A stretch of DNA of 64,000 bases from Aurelia coerulea. Taxonomy: Eukaryota > Cnidaria > Scyphozoa > Semaeostomeae > Ulmaridae. The translations under genes and the position numbers were made by a program. Under the pieces are notes generated by a model that saw only the letters and a list, made by a program, of their open reading frames with translations, searched no databases and was not told the origin of the DNA. The stretch lies in contig CM076954.1 in assembly GCA_039566865.1 (NCBI GenBank), forward strand, positions 10,052,001 through 10,116,000, written 5' to 3'. This document shows, piece after piece, positions 41,980-51,240 of this stretch (position 1 is the stretch's first letter; each line of letters starts with the position of its first letter).

Positions 41980-42417
41980 TTTTGATATCAGCAGTATTTC
42001 TAATTAAATTACGCTCATCTCCTTCCGCCCAAGCATCAAGAGGACTAAAAACTATTTCTTTTTTGCCTATTTTGTGAATTGCATTTTCAAGTCAGTGCCT
42101 GCTTCCTTTGAAGAGATTATCTGCTAAGATACAGTCACCTGATCTGTTTAGGTGCAGCTCACTTGAATTCAAATGTAGTGAAGGATCGATGTTGGAGTTG
42201 TCGATGTATCTGTATCCTTGCTCTGTACACAAATCTTTGAGGATGTAATCCACTCTTGCCCTCTTTAATTCGTATTCATCTAGCCGTGGGACCAAACCTG
42301 AGATGATGACATCAGTTTCGTTGCTACGCATCGACTTTGCCAAAGATACGATCTCATTTGCTATTTCCAATTCCGACTTTCCTTTGTTACTCAAGTGATT
42401 TGTTCCGACATGCACAA
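41980..42417 (-). pseudogene. LINE D ORF1, 3' part (SGNH esterase end)
   Basis: Minus strand. IVHVGTNHLSNKGKSELEIA is the G-T-N block of an SGNH hydrolase, and YIDNSNIDPSLHLNSSELHL plus NRSGDCIL give the catalytic D-x2-H-type end (here SSELHLN). FSPLDAWAEGDERNLIRN continues in frame past a TGA at 42,092 toward the reverse transcriptase. Esterase-type ORF1 proteins are known in CR1-like LINEs, where they act in the RNA-protein particle. The 5' side stops at the hairpin element. Confidence 0.85.
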
Positions 42418-42419
42418 TA

Positions 42420-42577
42420 GACCATTTTGACAGTTAGAAAAGGGCCTGGGAAGAGCAACATTTTTCTGGTAAATGGCTGCCACAGTTCGATTTATTGTTG
42501 GTGAAAAGCCCTGTGGCAGCCATTTACCAGAAAAATATTGCTCTCCCCAGATCCTTTTTCTAAATGTCAAAATGGTC
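42420..42577. mobile_element. 158-bp hairpin MITE with TA target, in LINE D ORF1
   Basis: TA at 42,418-42,419 and 42,578-42,579. The arms GACCATTTTGACAGTTAGAA ... and their inverse at the right are ~68 bp each with a few mismatches, around a ~25-bp loop (TTCGATTTATTGTTGGTGAAAAGCC). TA duplication and inverted ends point to the Tc1/mariner group. ORF1 continues on both sides (KPSLKRKPTQI before, IVHVGTN after). Confidence 0.88.
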
Positions 42578-42579
42578 TA

Positions 42580-42662
42580 TTATCTGGGTTGGCTTTCTCT
42601 TGAGGGATGGTTTACAATAGTCTGTAATGTCCTCTATTGTGGAGCCACTGAATGATTTCACA
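42580..42662 (-). pseudogene. LINE D ORF1, short middle part
   Basis: Between the two TA-flanked elements the minus strand reads VKSFSGSTIEDITDYCKPSL and KRKPTQI, which is the usual SF.GATT..M.DY.KP....KPD.I stretch before the G-T-N block of SGNH-type ORF1 proteins. Confidence 0.85.
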
Positions 42663-42664
42663 TA

Positions 42665-43661
42665 CCGGGTGCGCCAAAGTAAACTATGCACGTTTGGCAG
42701 GCCACAATAAATCGTACACTGCACCAATTTTGACGATTTATGACTTAATCTTTAGCAAAAAGCCTGAATAGCATTCTAGGACTTTTTGCAAATTTTTCTG
42801 TTTTCAGTTTTAAACCAAGAAGCGAGTTTCTTAAAATTTTCGTTTTCGAAAATACTGAAAACAATAAAAAAACATCGATTAAGTTTTCGAAAGAATCGAC
42901 ATGAATAGACAGGGAGAGAACTTGTTCGTGGTGATTCGGGATTTAGAAATTGATTCGTTGTAATCTGCTGTACGAGAGTTCGTAATAAATCCCAAAATCC
43001 CTCTGAAATCGTTTGTCTTTGTTCATTCATGGTGAATCTTTCGAAAACTTGATCGATGTTTTTTTATCGCTTTCAGTGTTTTCGAAAACAAAAACTTTAA
43101 GAAAATCGCTTCTTGCTTTAAAAACTGAAAACGGGAAAATTTGCAAAAAAGTCCTAGAATCTAATTCTGCCCTTCTAGTAAAGGAAAATACTAGGAATCC
43201 GTGACCAATTTCAGCAGACCTTGTTTTGAAGGTGTTTTCTATATCAGAAAAATGTGCTGAACAAAATGGGCATGGGGGACTCTCTCAAAAATTTGAGCGT
43301 TTTTGGCCAGGGGGTAATGTCTGAAATGGGCCTAATTTTCTCAAAACATCAGCATAATAATCGACTCTATGCTGTAAAAAAGCACAACATTGATATGAAA
43401 TGAACCAATTCAAGGGCCAACACCTATGAGATATCATCCCTTGGCAAAAATACCCTTATATGACATTTTTGACACAAATGACACGGGGGGTGTTGCACCC
43501 CAACCTCCACTATTTCAATTATCATTGTTATGTTGCACTAAGCTATACTATGGCCATTAGATGCCGTTTAAATACCTTGTTTTACAACCTGAAAAGGAGG
43601 GACTACAAGTTTGGACGTTAAAATCTAGCCAAAGGCTATTTTTAGAAACTTTGGAACTCCT
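42665..43661 (+). repeat. Left inverted arm of the 5.9-kb element
   Basis: Matches the right arm in reverse: GCACGTTTGGCAGGCCACAA, ATTTATGACTTAATCT, then (after the foldback) GGAAAATACTAGGAATCCG, GGGTGTTGCACCCCAACC and AAAATCTAGCCAAAGGCTAT. Small indels and substitutions of several per cent. Confidence 0.9.
42755..43175. mobile_element. 421-bp foldback in the left arm
   Basis: Absent from the right arm, so it inserted later. TA at 42,753-42,754 and 43,176-43,177. The arms pair ATTCTAGGACTTTTTGCAAA with TTTGCAAAAAAGTCCTAGAAT and continue through CTGTTTTCAG.., GTTTTCGAAAA.. and ACATCGATTAAGTTTTCGAA, about 130-150 bp each. The outermost ~20 bp match poorly. No ORF. Confidence 0.85.
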
Positions 43662-43776
43662 TCGGAGAGTTTTTCGCTTGATTTAGTACTTGTAAAGATA
43701 AATTCGTAATGGATAAGTAGAGTAATATCGCCCATTTTACCAATCGTTTGTTTATCAGCCCAGCTTCTCTTAAGTA
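43662..43776. other. Unique interior of the 5.9-kb element, left piece
   Basis: Short spacer between the inverted arm and the 415-bp MITE. No coding potential recognised. Confidence 0.5.
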
Positions 43777-44191
43777 CAGTAAAAACCCGCACATATGAAC
43801 CTTCATCTGTTAAGAACTTACAGCCTGAAATAATATATTTTGTACCCAATAAATAAGAACGATTTCAGGCTAATATCTAAAGTAGGTTCTTAATAAAGGG
43901 TCTTATTCATTCATTGGGAAATAAATACAACATTTTTGCCAATCAACCTCTTTCTTGAACTCCAAAACATTTCTTGCAGAACTGTGATAGGCAGGGCCTG
44001 CATGAGTAAACTCGGTAAGCTCGGTTTGAAATGGATAGGGTCAAGAGTGAAAATAAGTTTGGCTAAGATTTAGATTCACATATCTTCTTATGTTAAGAAC
44101 CTACACCCTGATTACTAGATGTGCCTCATTGCATAAGAGCCTAAACAGGCTGAGTTCAAAATCTTAGGTTCTTATGTGCGGGTTTTTACTG
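43777..44191. mobile_element. 415-bp MITE with TA target
   Basis: TA at 43,775-43,776 and 44,192-44,193. Ends CAGTAAAAACCCGCACATA and the complement of TATGTGCGGGTTTTTACTG. Inside, GTTCTTA / TAAGAAC phrases repeat in both orientations (AATAAGAACGATTTCAGGC, GTTAAGAACCTACACCCTG). CAGT ends with TA targets fit Tc1/mariner-type MITEs. Confidence 0.88.
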
Positions 44192-44200
44192 TAGTAAAGG

Positions 44201-46231
44201 CCCGGCGGGTGCACTGTTATGGAAAAATGTATATCATGCGTGTCCATAAAATCACTTAGAAAGGGGTACAAAATCAATGGAATCCAAGGACCTAGAATTT
44301 AAGAAAAAGGGGTACTTTTACAGAAATCTGTCTGGGAATTTAAAAAAAAAGGATTGGTTTTTGGTTTTCAGAATGCTACAAGCAGAAAGAGTAGAAGTGA
44401 ATTGCTTAATTTCATCAAAGTATTTCATTGATCAGACAAAAGCGTGAAAAATAACTTCATTTTTTGAAAAAGGATAGATGTTTATAAGACTGAGACTCAA
44501 AGTACCATGACTACTAATGATGAGGCAGGATAAGGGTTCCACACAACATTAGATATGTGCTTATTGAAACGAAACAAGTAGGCCAGAAAATTCTACACAC
44601 TTCTTCTAGCTATACTTCAGCTAATAATACTGCTTACAGTAAAGTATATTTCTTGCTATTACAAATATTCACTTTGGTGCAGATGAGTATTATTATGTTG
44701 GCCTGCTAAACCTAAAGTAGAGCTAAGTAAAGGCAAGTGGTAGATGATGCTGATAATACCTGGTCCTGATGAGTATAAAAAGCACTAGTCTATAATACAG
44801 TATATTTAGTCTCACATCATGCCATGTTTGAATTTTTGGGCCTGATATTTTACTTATGCATCAAACATACAGCAACTTCAATGCGATCCAACTTCATGAT
44901 CATGGAGACCAAATCTGAATTCAGTTTTTTGTGATCTTTGTGCTTGAATTCTTCCACTTAGGCCATTTGACACTTCATACCTAGTTTGTTTTGCTGTGAA
45001 ATGAAAGCCTCTAATTCATAGCCAAATCGAGGCTGTAGTAGACAAATTGAATAAAATCGATGATCGAAAAAATATCGAAAATAAATGGCGGGAAAAGGAA
45101 AGAAATATGTCTGCTTGTAAAGCAAAGTAGCAATCAAAGATTTGACTTGACTTGGTGGGTTTAGCAAACATTTATTACTCTATTATTCTACTGCAGTTGC
45201 AGCATGGCGTTTCTGAGCCTGATCTACAATAATAGATAGATAGCCCAACAAGAACAAGCATAGCTAGGCCTAAATCATGTTTTATTATTAGCAACAAGAC
45301 AACACTGATGAGAAAACTAAGAAAGAAGTGGTCGTTTTAGGTGAGATTCACTGTTTGAAACAATTCTCATTAGAAAAACAGAGAAAAGGGGATCACATAT
45401 GCAGATGCAGATTATTCTGTTAGAAGTAGAAGATCTCCAAGTTAGAAATAGAATACAATCTACAGTATTGTATTGTATTTGACAACTTACCTGTGGTATC
45501 ATTGTGTAGCTAAAGAGACAATGGATGTGTGGGCATTTCTTTAGCCTATTTATAGTGGCTATGAGATATAGATATATGTCTATTCCATATAAGGGTGTAA
45601 ATGAAACAAAAAGAAGGTAGTATAAATTAGTATTGTGTAGTTATGTGTATGCCCTAAAGGATTCTTGAGCATTAAGTTTTGTTTGAAATGAAGGTATATT
45701 ACAAAAAATTCTTTTTCACAATTGCATGTTATTGGAAAGATCAGGGCAAAGATGGTCCTATCATCTGCATATGATATAAGATTTTTGGTTTAATCACATA
45801 AAGAATATGCTGTCTTTTGTGAATTCTTCTAAAGCTGCATAATTAGAACAACTTCTTCATGCTTCTTGTTGCCCAAATCACAATCAATCTATTGCATCTA
45901 TAACTATTGCATCCAAATGAAGTTATTGTTTGTTATGTCTCTATGAAAATCACTGACAATTTGGTTGACTGTTTGTCATAAATTGAGAGAGGAGCTGTGA
46001 ATTGCTGAGGTTATATCATATTCAGGCTACAGTTTGTTGGTATTATGTTGTTTGAAGGCTTATGGATATCAGTGATTTTCAATAAAAAGGGTGGTTTTCA
46101 CATTTTGAAGGGCCGTGAAAAGTCAGTGATAAGGGGTCAAAAATTGGAACCGATTGTCAGTGAAAGGGGTCTTCCCGTGAATCTATGGACAAGCATGTAT
46201 GTGCTCCTGTAATTCAAGTGCACCCGCCGGG
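44201..46231. mobile_element. 2.0-kb element, CCCGGCGGGTGCACT ends, 8-bp duplication
   Basis: AGTAAAGG at 44,193-44,200 and 46,232-46,239. Ends CCCGGCGGGTGCACT are inverted at 46,217-46,231. Subterminal parts rich in AAGGGGT are also related between the two ends (AGAAAGGGGTACAAAAT; AAGGGGTCAAAAATTGG). The interior has no recognisable transposase. Superfamily unknown; an 8-bp duplication is seen in hAT, P and others, but the ends do not start with CA. Confidence 0.85.
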
Positions 46232-46239
46232 AGTAAAGG

Positions 46240-47981
46240 TCATAGGCATCAATTAAATTGCCAAAATTGCATTAAGCCTGGTACACCATAGCCACGGTAG
46301 GTCTTTGCAACCACTTGAGTCACTGTGGTCGTTAGACGAAGTATTCAAAAGACTCAAAAGAATTATGAACGACAAAACTCCGTTAGCGGGGTCGGTAGGG
46401 TTTTGAGGAATTTGTTTTGCCATTTATATGTAGCATGTTCCTCCAGAGTACTTTTTATTATATGGAAAGGCACGTATCTTATTTAGAGCCAGAGCTGCAT
46501 CCATCTGGTCGAAGAATATTGACCTTTGTTGAAATATCGATAGAATCGCTACGGATAAGATGCAGCAATAAGAATTTCAGTGATCATGCATTGCACATAA
46601 TTCTTAGTGAGTTCTTGCAGAGACTGCAAAGGCTTCAAAGATTAAGTACATATTTTGAAGCTAAATAATTCGCTTACCAATGACTCAAGAACCAATGTGG
46701 CTTCGTTTGCGATTTAACCTACAGCAAATTTACATATGAAACAACAAGTCTCGGAAAAAAAATGCGAAAACGTTTCTCCCTCTATATAAAACAACTTTCC
46801 TCCTTCTCTTGATGCACTTCCTGCTTGAAACAGCGCTAAATTTTGTGACACGAAGGCTCACATCACAGAAGACATGCGATATAATAAAGCAATTCGATGG
46901 ACTTGAACGTGATTTATAAGTCTATAAATCTAAGCAAGGAGCTGGATGATTCCAAGGGACATCCAACCAACCTTAGCCTAAGTTTCTGATAAAGAGTGCG
47001 TATTTCATTTATCCAGTTCTAGCCAGTTTCTGTTGGTGTCCCTTTATGCACACGTTAGCCTTACCCATTGCAACCATTGGAAGCTTTGATGTTGCCAGTG
47101 TCATGCGAACAACGTCAGCGAATGATGAACTTTCAGAAAGAGAGTACCCTTGAAGTGCTGTGCCCCTATGTTTAGGATGCTTCCTACGGTCCCGATTTTG
47201 TACCATGGACTAATCTGCTCCTATGGTACAATATTGCAAGTATGTACATATTACATCTTGTTGCTTTGCTGAGAAATTTCTTTCAAAAATCAAGGTTTTT
47301 CCACTACTCTAAGACGAAACCATACACTGAAACATGAGCGGCGGTACATAAGTTGAGGTGAGGGGAGTCTGCAGAACATTTAGAAATTAGAAATTAGAAA
47401 TTATATTGAAAATGTATCTGTTGAAAATGTATTGAGAAATTGGATAAAAGAAACTTGCTTTATCGTGGTGAAAAGAAACTTGCGCAACTTTCGGCCATGT
47501 TTTTGAGATGATTTGTCGTGTCTAAAAATTTGATATTGCTTTCTTCATTGCAGAGAATATAATTTCAAATCAAAATAAAGGAAGCTTGGAAGCGCAATTT
47601 TTGATCGATTGGTTGATTTTAATATGTTTGATAAAAGAAGAGGTACTCAGAGGTAGAAACTAAGGGGTTTGTGGGGGCAACTGCCCTCAGTTCTCACGAA
47701 ATGGTCTGGAAAGTAAGCAAAACAATGGATTTATTGGAAATTTTTAAGTTTAAATCAGAATATTTCACCAATTTCTCGACGTATACCTCCCACTTGAAAA
47801 CATAATTTCCGCAACTGGCTGCACTTGATTCAATACAAATTATAGTGCAGAAGAGTTTTCCGTGCTCACCATAGCAAAAAGCAGATTCACCCTAAATTTA
47901 GGGACATCTGCATTAACAAAGCACTTATGGTGAATTCTTGTCGGTTTGGTCCAAAATGATATTCTCTAGGGGACTGGGTAA
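46240..47981. other. Unique interior of the 5.9-kb element, right piece
   Basis: AT-rich. Two small ORFs (46,417-46,668 plus, 83 codons; 47,009-47,206 minus, 65 codons) are not recognised, and neither has a DDE/D or DNA-binding motif. AGAAATT is repeated three times at about 47,382. Confidence 0.4.
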
Positions 47982-48555
47982 GAGTTCTCAAGTTTCTGGA
48001 AATAGCATTTGGCTAGATTTTAAAATCCAGACTTTAAGTCCCTCCTTTTCAGGGTGAAAAACAAGGTATTTCAACGGCATCTAATGGCCATAGTATAGCT
48101 TACTGCAACATTACAATTATAATTGAAATAGTGGAGGTTGGGGTGCAACACCCCCCCGTGTCATTTGTGTCAAAAATGTCATATAAGGGTATTTTTGCCA
48201 AGGGATGATATCTCATAGGTGTTGGCCCTTGAATTGGTTCATTTCATATCAATTTTGTACTTTTTTACAGCATAGACTAGATTATTATGCTGATGTTTTG
48301 AGAAAATTAGGCCCATTTCAGACATTACCCCCTGGCCAAAAACGCTCAAATATTTGAGAGGGTCCCCCAAGCCCATTTTGTTCAGCACATTTTTCTGATA
48401 TAGAAAACACCTTCAAAACAAGGTCTGCTGAAATTGGTCACGGATTCCTAGTATTTTCCTCTACTAACAGATTAAGTCATAAATCTTCAAAATCGGTGCA
48501 GTATACGATGTATTGTGGCCTGCCAAACGTGCATAGTTTATTTTGGCGCACCCGG
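47982..48555 (-). repeat. Right inverted arm of the 5.9-kb element
   Basis: 574 bp, inverse of the left arm, without the 421-bp foldback, so it preserves the ancestral arm. Confidence 0.9.
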
Positions 48556-48557
48556 TA

Positions 48558-49731
48558 GAAATTCTCATTTCTACCACATCTTTTCCTTAATTTCTACGCT
48601 GTTACATTTTTTACCATGGAATCTCCAAGTATTGTTGTTGCAGTTTTCCCGTTATTACTAACCCTTGTTTCTTGTTTGTTTGAGTGTTCTTTTGACTCTT
48701 GTGTGGTCTGTTCACTACTCTTCTCCTGGGACCCATTGCGACAAACTCTTGCTTTTTGTTCGCTTGAGTGTTTACGTGATTCTGCTGTAGTCTGTTCTTT
48801 ACTCTTCTCCTGGGACACCTGGGACGCTGCAGGAACGGTTGGGCCTTCATTCAATTCTTCATTTGACCGCTTAGACATCTCCTGTTTCCTTCTGTTAGCC
48901 CTTCTTTTCTTATTTTTGCGACTGTTCTTACTATTAATTGCTTCTTTAACGCTTGCAATCTCTATACTTTTATAGACAATAGAAGGTCCGGACTGTACTT
49001 CTCCCTTTACTTTTTCGTCGTTTGTATTTGTAGAAATTTCAGCCTTTAGGGAGTTAACTTCTTTCACAATTCCAGCTGCTATTAATTTAAACAATGTCTC
49101 TATTTGTGTTCCAATCCAAGGTGGTTTGGAACTTCTGTATCCTCTGTGATACAATATTTTGTTGATGTCATATTCTCCGGAGACTGTTGTTGTTCTTTTT
49201 CGAGACCTGCTTCGAGTTGTCGAATTCTGGCTTGAAATTCGAGATTTTCTACTCTCAACGACGAGGAAACCTCTCTCTCCTGCTGTAACATCTGGTTCAA
49301 AGTTACAACAGAATCAGCCATCGTACCAAATGTTGAGAGGGTCAGCGATGTGACACCTCCAGCTTCATGTCTAATGGTCCCACTGTGCCTCGAAGGGGTG
49401 TTATAGCTCAGGCAAAGATCCAATTCGTCACTGATTCTGTCAGGGCTGGGATGACTCTTGTCTCTCTGTAAGCCCATAGTGTCTTGAATTTGTTTCTTAG
49501 GACTTTCCAGTTCAAAGACGTAATATGAGTCTCGACCTTGCCGTGATGGATTATTGTAAATACATCCACTTTCTATCATTGTATCGACGAGGTTCAATGC
49601 AGCCGTTCTTGTGAGACCATGATTCGTTGTGAGATGAAAAACCATGGAGTTCTTATCAGGTCGCTTGATTGTTACTTCTGATTTTGGTTATCGTCTTTTT
49701 GATGAGATGTTCTCCTTGAGAATCCTCCATT
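48558..49731 (-). pseudogene. LINE D ORF1, 5' part
   Basis: Starts MEDSQGEHLIKKTITKI (49,731), meets a TGA after 24 codons, and resumes in frame-shifted form with SMVFHLTTNHGLTRTAALNL and ALNLVDTMIESGCIYNN (a small helix-rich, winged-helix-like block), a Leu/Glu coiled-coil stretch (LNQMLQQEREVSSSLRVENL), and after another shift near 49,140 a Lys/Ser-rich low-complexity stretch with tandem SQEKS.EQTT repeats. It ends TTILGDSMVKNVTA, the G-D-S nucleophile block of the SGNH esterase, then a TAG. The esterase continues across the nested elements at 42.66-41.98 kb. Confidence 0.83.
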
Positions 49732-49794
49732 CTATTTAAAGCTGGTATGTTATTCTATCAATTGGTAGTGAAGCTTAACAGTACGACATAGGAG

Positions 49795-50350
49795 CTTCAT
49801 GAAGGACATTTTCGTTGAAAAACAGGTTTCTTATGGGTTAAGAGGCTGCCATAACCTATCGTTGCCACAAGCACGCACTACGTGCTATGGCTTAGAGACA
49901 ATATCGTTTCTTGGATGTAGTTTATGGCAGACACTTCCCAATGACCTAAAACAGTCAGATACTCTCTCCAGTTTCAAAAGGAAAATCAAAGCCTGGAGGG
50001 GAGAGGAATGTAATTGTAGAATATGCAGACCTTTCGTGGCACAGGTTGGGTTCTTGAGCTGATATTAAATTTTCTGCTCTGTATTTACCGAGAAAAAAAA
50101 ATTAAAGCATTGCAAATATTAAAAGCATTGTAAAAATCTGTAAAATGTATCTGTATTTAATCATTCGGAATTTTATTTATTTTTTAATTTTTTCTTACAA
50201 ATTTTACTTTTTTAGATAGTAGGCTTGAATTAGCTCTTAGTTATAGCTATTGTATCTATATGTATATATGTCTTGTATGTCTTGTATGTGTCTTGTATGT
50301 ATGTATATATATATATATATGTAGGCCTACTTTAAATAAACTATGAAGAA
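49795..50350 (+). mobile_element. 5'-truncated LINE 3' end, plus strand
   Basis: 49,799-50,062 reads the end of a LINE protein: TISFLGCSLWQTLPNDLKQS, SFKRKIKAWRGEECNCRICR and PFVAQVGFL. The same C-N-C-x2-C end is at 24.44 kb and 31.28 kb. The 3' UTR holds short TGTATGTCT and (TA)n runs and ends AGGCCTACTTTAAATAAAC at about 50,325-50,343, then AATAAAAAATTC. Only the last 15 per cent of an element is present. Confidence 0.85.
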
Positions 50351-50422
50351 TAAAAAATTCAACTTCTGGAAATTATTGGGGGGGGGCCGGACCTGACCGG
50401 CCCCAATAGCTGTTACGGGCCT

Positions 50423-51240
50423 GTGAGAAACAATTCAGTTTTAAAATCCGAGTTTAAGTTTGTTTCTTCAATGAGTAATATAGCAGGCAAACATTTCTCG
50501 ACGATCATTCTGAGATCAGTGATTTTGTTTCTAAGACTGCTTGTGTTTAAAAAACCTATGACCAAATTCCTAGCACATTCAACCTTTAGACTAAGAAATT
50601 TGTCGATATCATTACATGCAGACTCGCTAATCGATCCTGATGAATTATTTGCTGATGAATCTTTGCAAGAGGTTGAATTCAGAGAGTCGGACGCTGTTTA
50701 ACTATTTAAAGAGGACACAGAGGGCCTGCCTTCAAGGGTTGGTTCAAAAGCGTTGCTACGAAATTCTCTGACAACTTCTAAACCAGTTAGTCAGACATTT
50801 GATAAAAAATTGATAAAGTTACCTGTGAGAAGGTTTTAACCCGTGTAATTTAAGTGAAGTCCCCAACGACCTAAGTTTTCATTCTTGATATTGTTATTGT
50901 TAATAAATTCGATTTTATGTTTTGATAATTCCTGTTCTAAGATCCTGTTTACGTTCATTCTCTTCACATCTAAATCCGAGCTGTCTGCTCTACGTACAAT
51001 GCTCGATACAGCAAACTCTTCGTACTCTATTTTTCGTCTTGACAGCAAATTCAATGATCTCTTTTGAGACTTGGTTTGGATGATCATTTCGGAGAATATT
51101 CGTTCCACACATAAGTATCATTTCGTCAGGATCCATGTCAAGTGATGGTATGACATGCCATTTCATATGTCCCACCATAGCACCAGTAAACGTCTTGACA
51201 TAAGTGTTTCTTCGTTTCACTTCTCTGTTTATATCCTGTA
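50423..51240 (-). pseudogene. LINE H fragment: SGNH ORF1 end and start of endonuclease
   Basis: Minus strand. 51,220-50,836 has NTYVKTFTGAM, then MILMCGTNILRNDHPNQVSKE (altered G-T-N block), VSSIVRRADSSDLDVKRMN and LGRWGLHLNYTG (H-L-N-x-x-G end), all of the esterase-type ORF1. After a gap the endonuclease starts (ARNLVIGFLNTSSLRNKITD; PAILLIEETNLNSDF) at 50,590-50,450. Stops and shifts make it inactive; it is cut at both ends. Confidence 0.8.

Larger units (their letters stand above)
42665..48555. mobile_element. 5.9-kb TA-flanked element with ~574-bp inverted repeats
   Basis: TA at 42,663-42,664 and 48,556-48,557. Both ends start CCGGGTGCGCCAAA(G/A)TAAAC and stay inverted for ~574 bp (right arm 47,982-48,555; left arm 42,665-43,661 with a 421-bp foldback inside). 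Removing the element and one TA rejoins LINE D's ORF1 in frame (NENFYVKSFSG). TA targets and CGGGTGC..AAA ends fit the mariner/Tc1 group. After removal of the three elements inside, about 1.85 kb of unique interior is left, with no transposase, so it is non-autonomous. Confidence 0.88.
40231..49790 (-). mobile_element. LINE D (CR1-like, esterase ORF1), split by two TA-flanked elements
   Basis: Minus strand: ORF1 from the ATG at 49,731, broken by the 5.9-kb element (42,665-48,555) and the 158-bp hairpin (42,420-42,577), then the reverse transcriptase (41,974-40,394), a 3' UTR, and a tail of AAATG/AAATGAAAATG units at 40,231-40,262. ORF1 runs almost straight into the reverse transcriptase; the endonuclease, normally ahead of it, is absent. 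At the 5' side it meets the plus-strand LINE end that starts near 49,795. Confidence 0.88.

Noticed and set aside
42420..42577. Strong hairpin taken as a transcription terminator or microRNA
   Set aside because: TA on both sides and insertion in an ORF show it is a small transposon.
43625..47206. Small ORFs inside the 5.9-kb element as its transposase
   Set aside because: None exceeds 85 codons and none has a DDE/D triad or helix-turn-helix.
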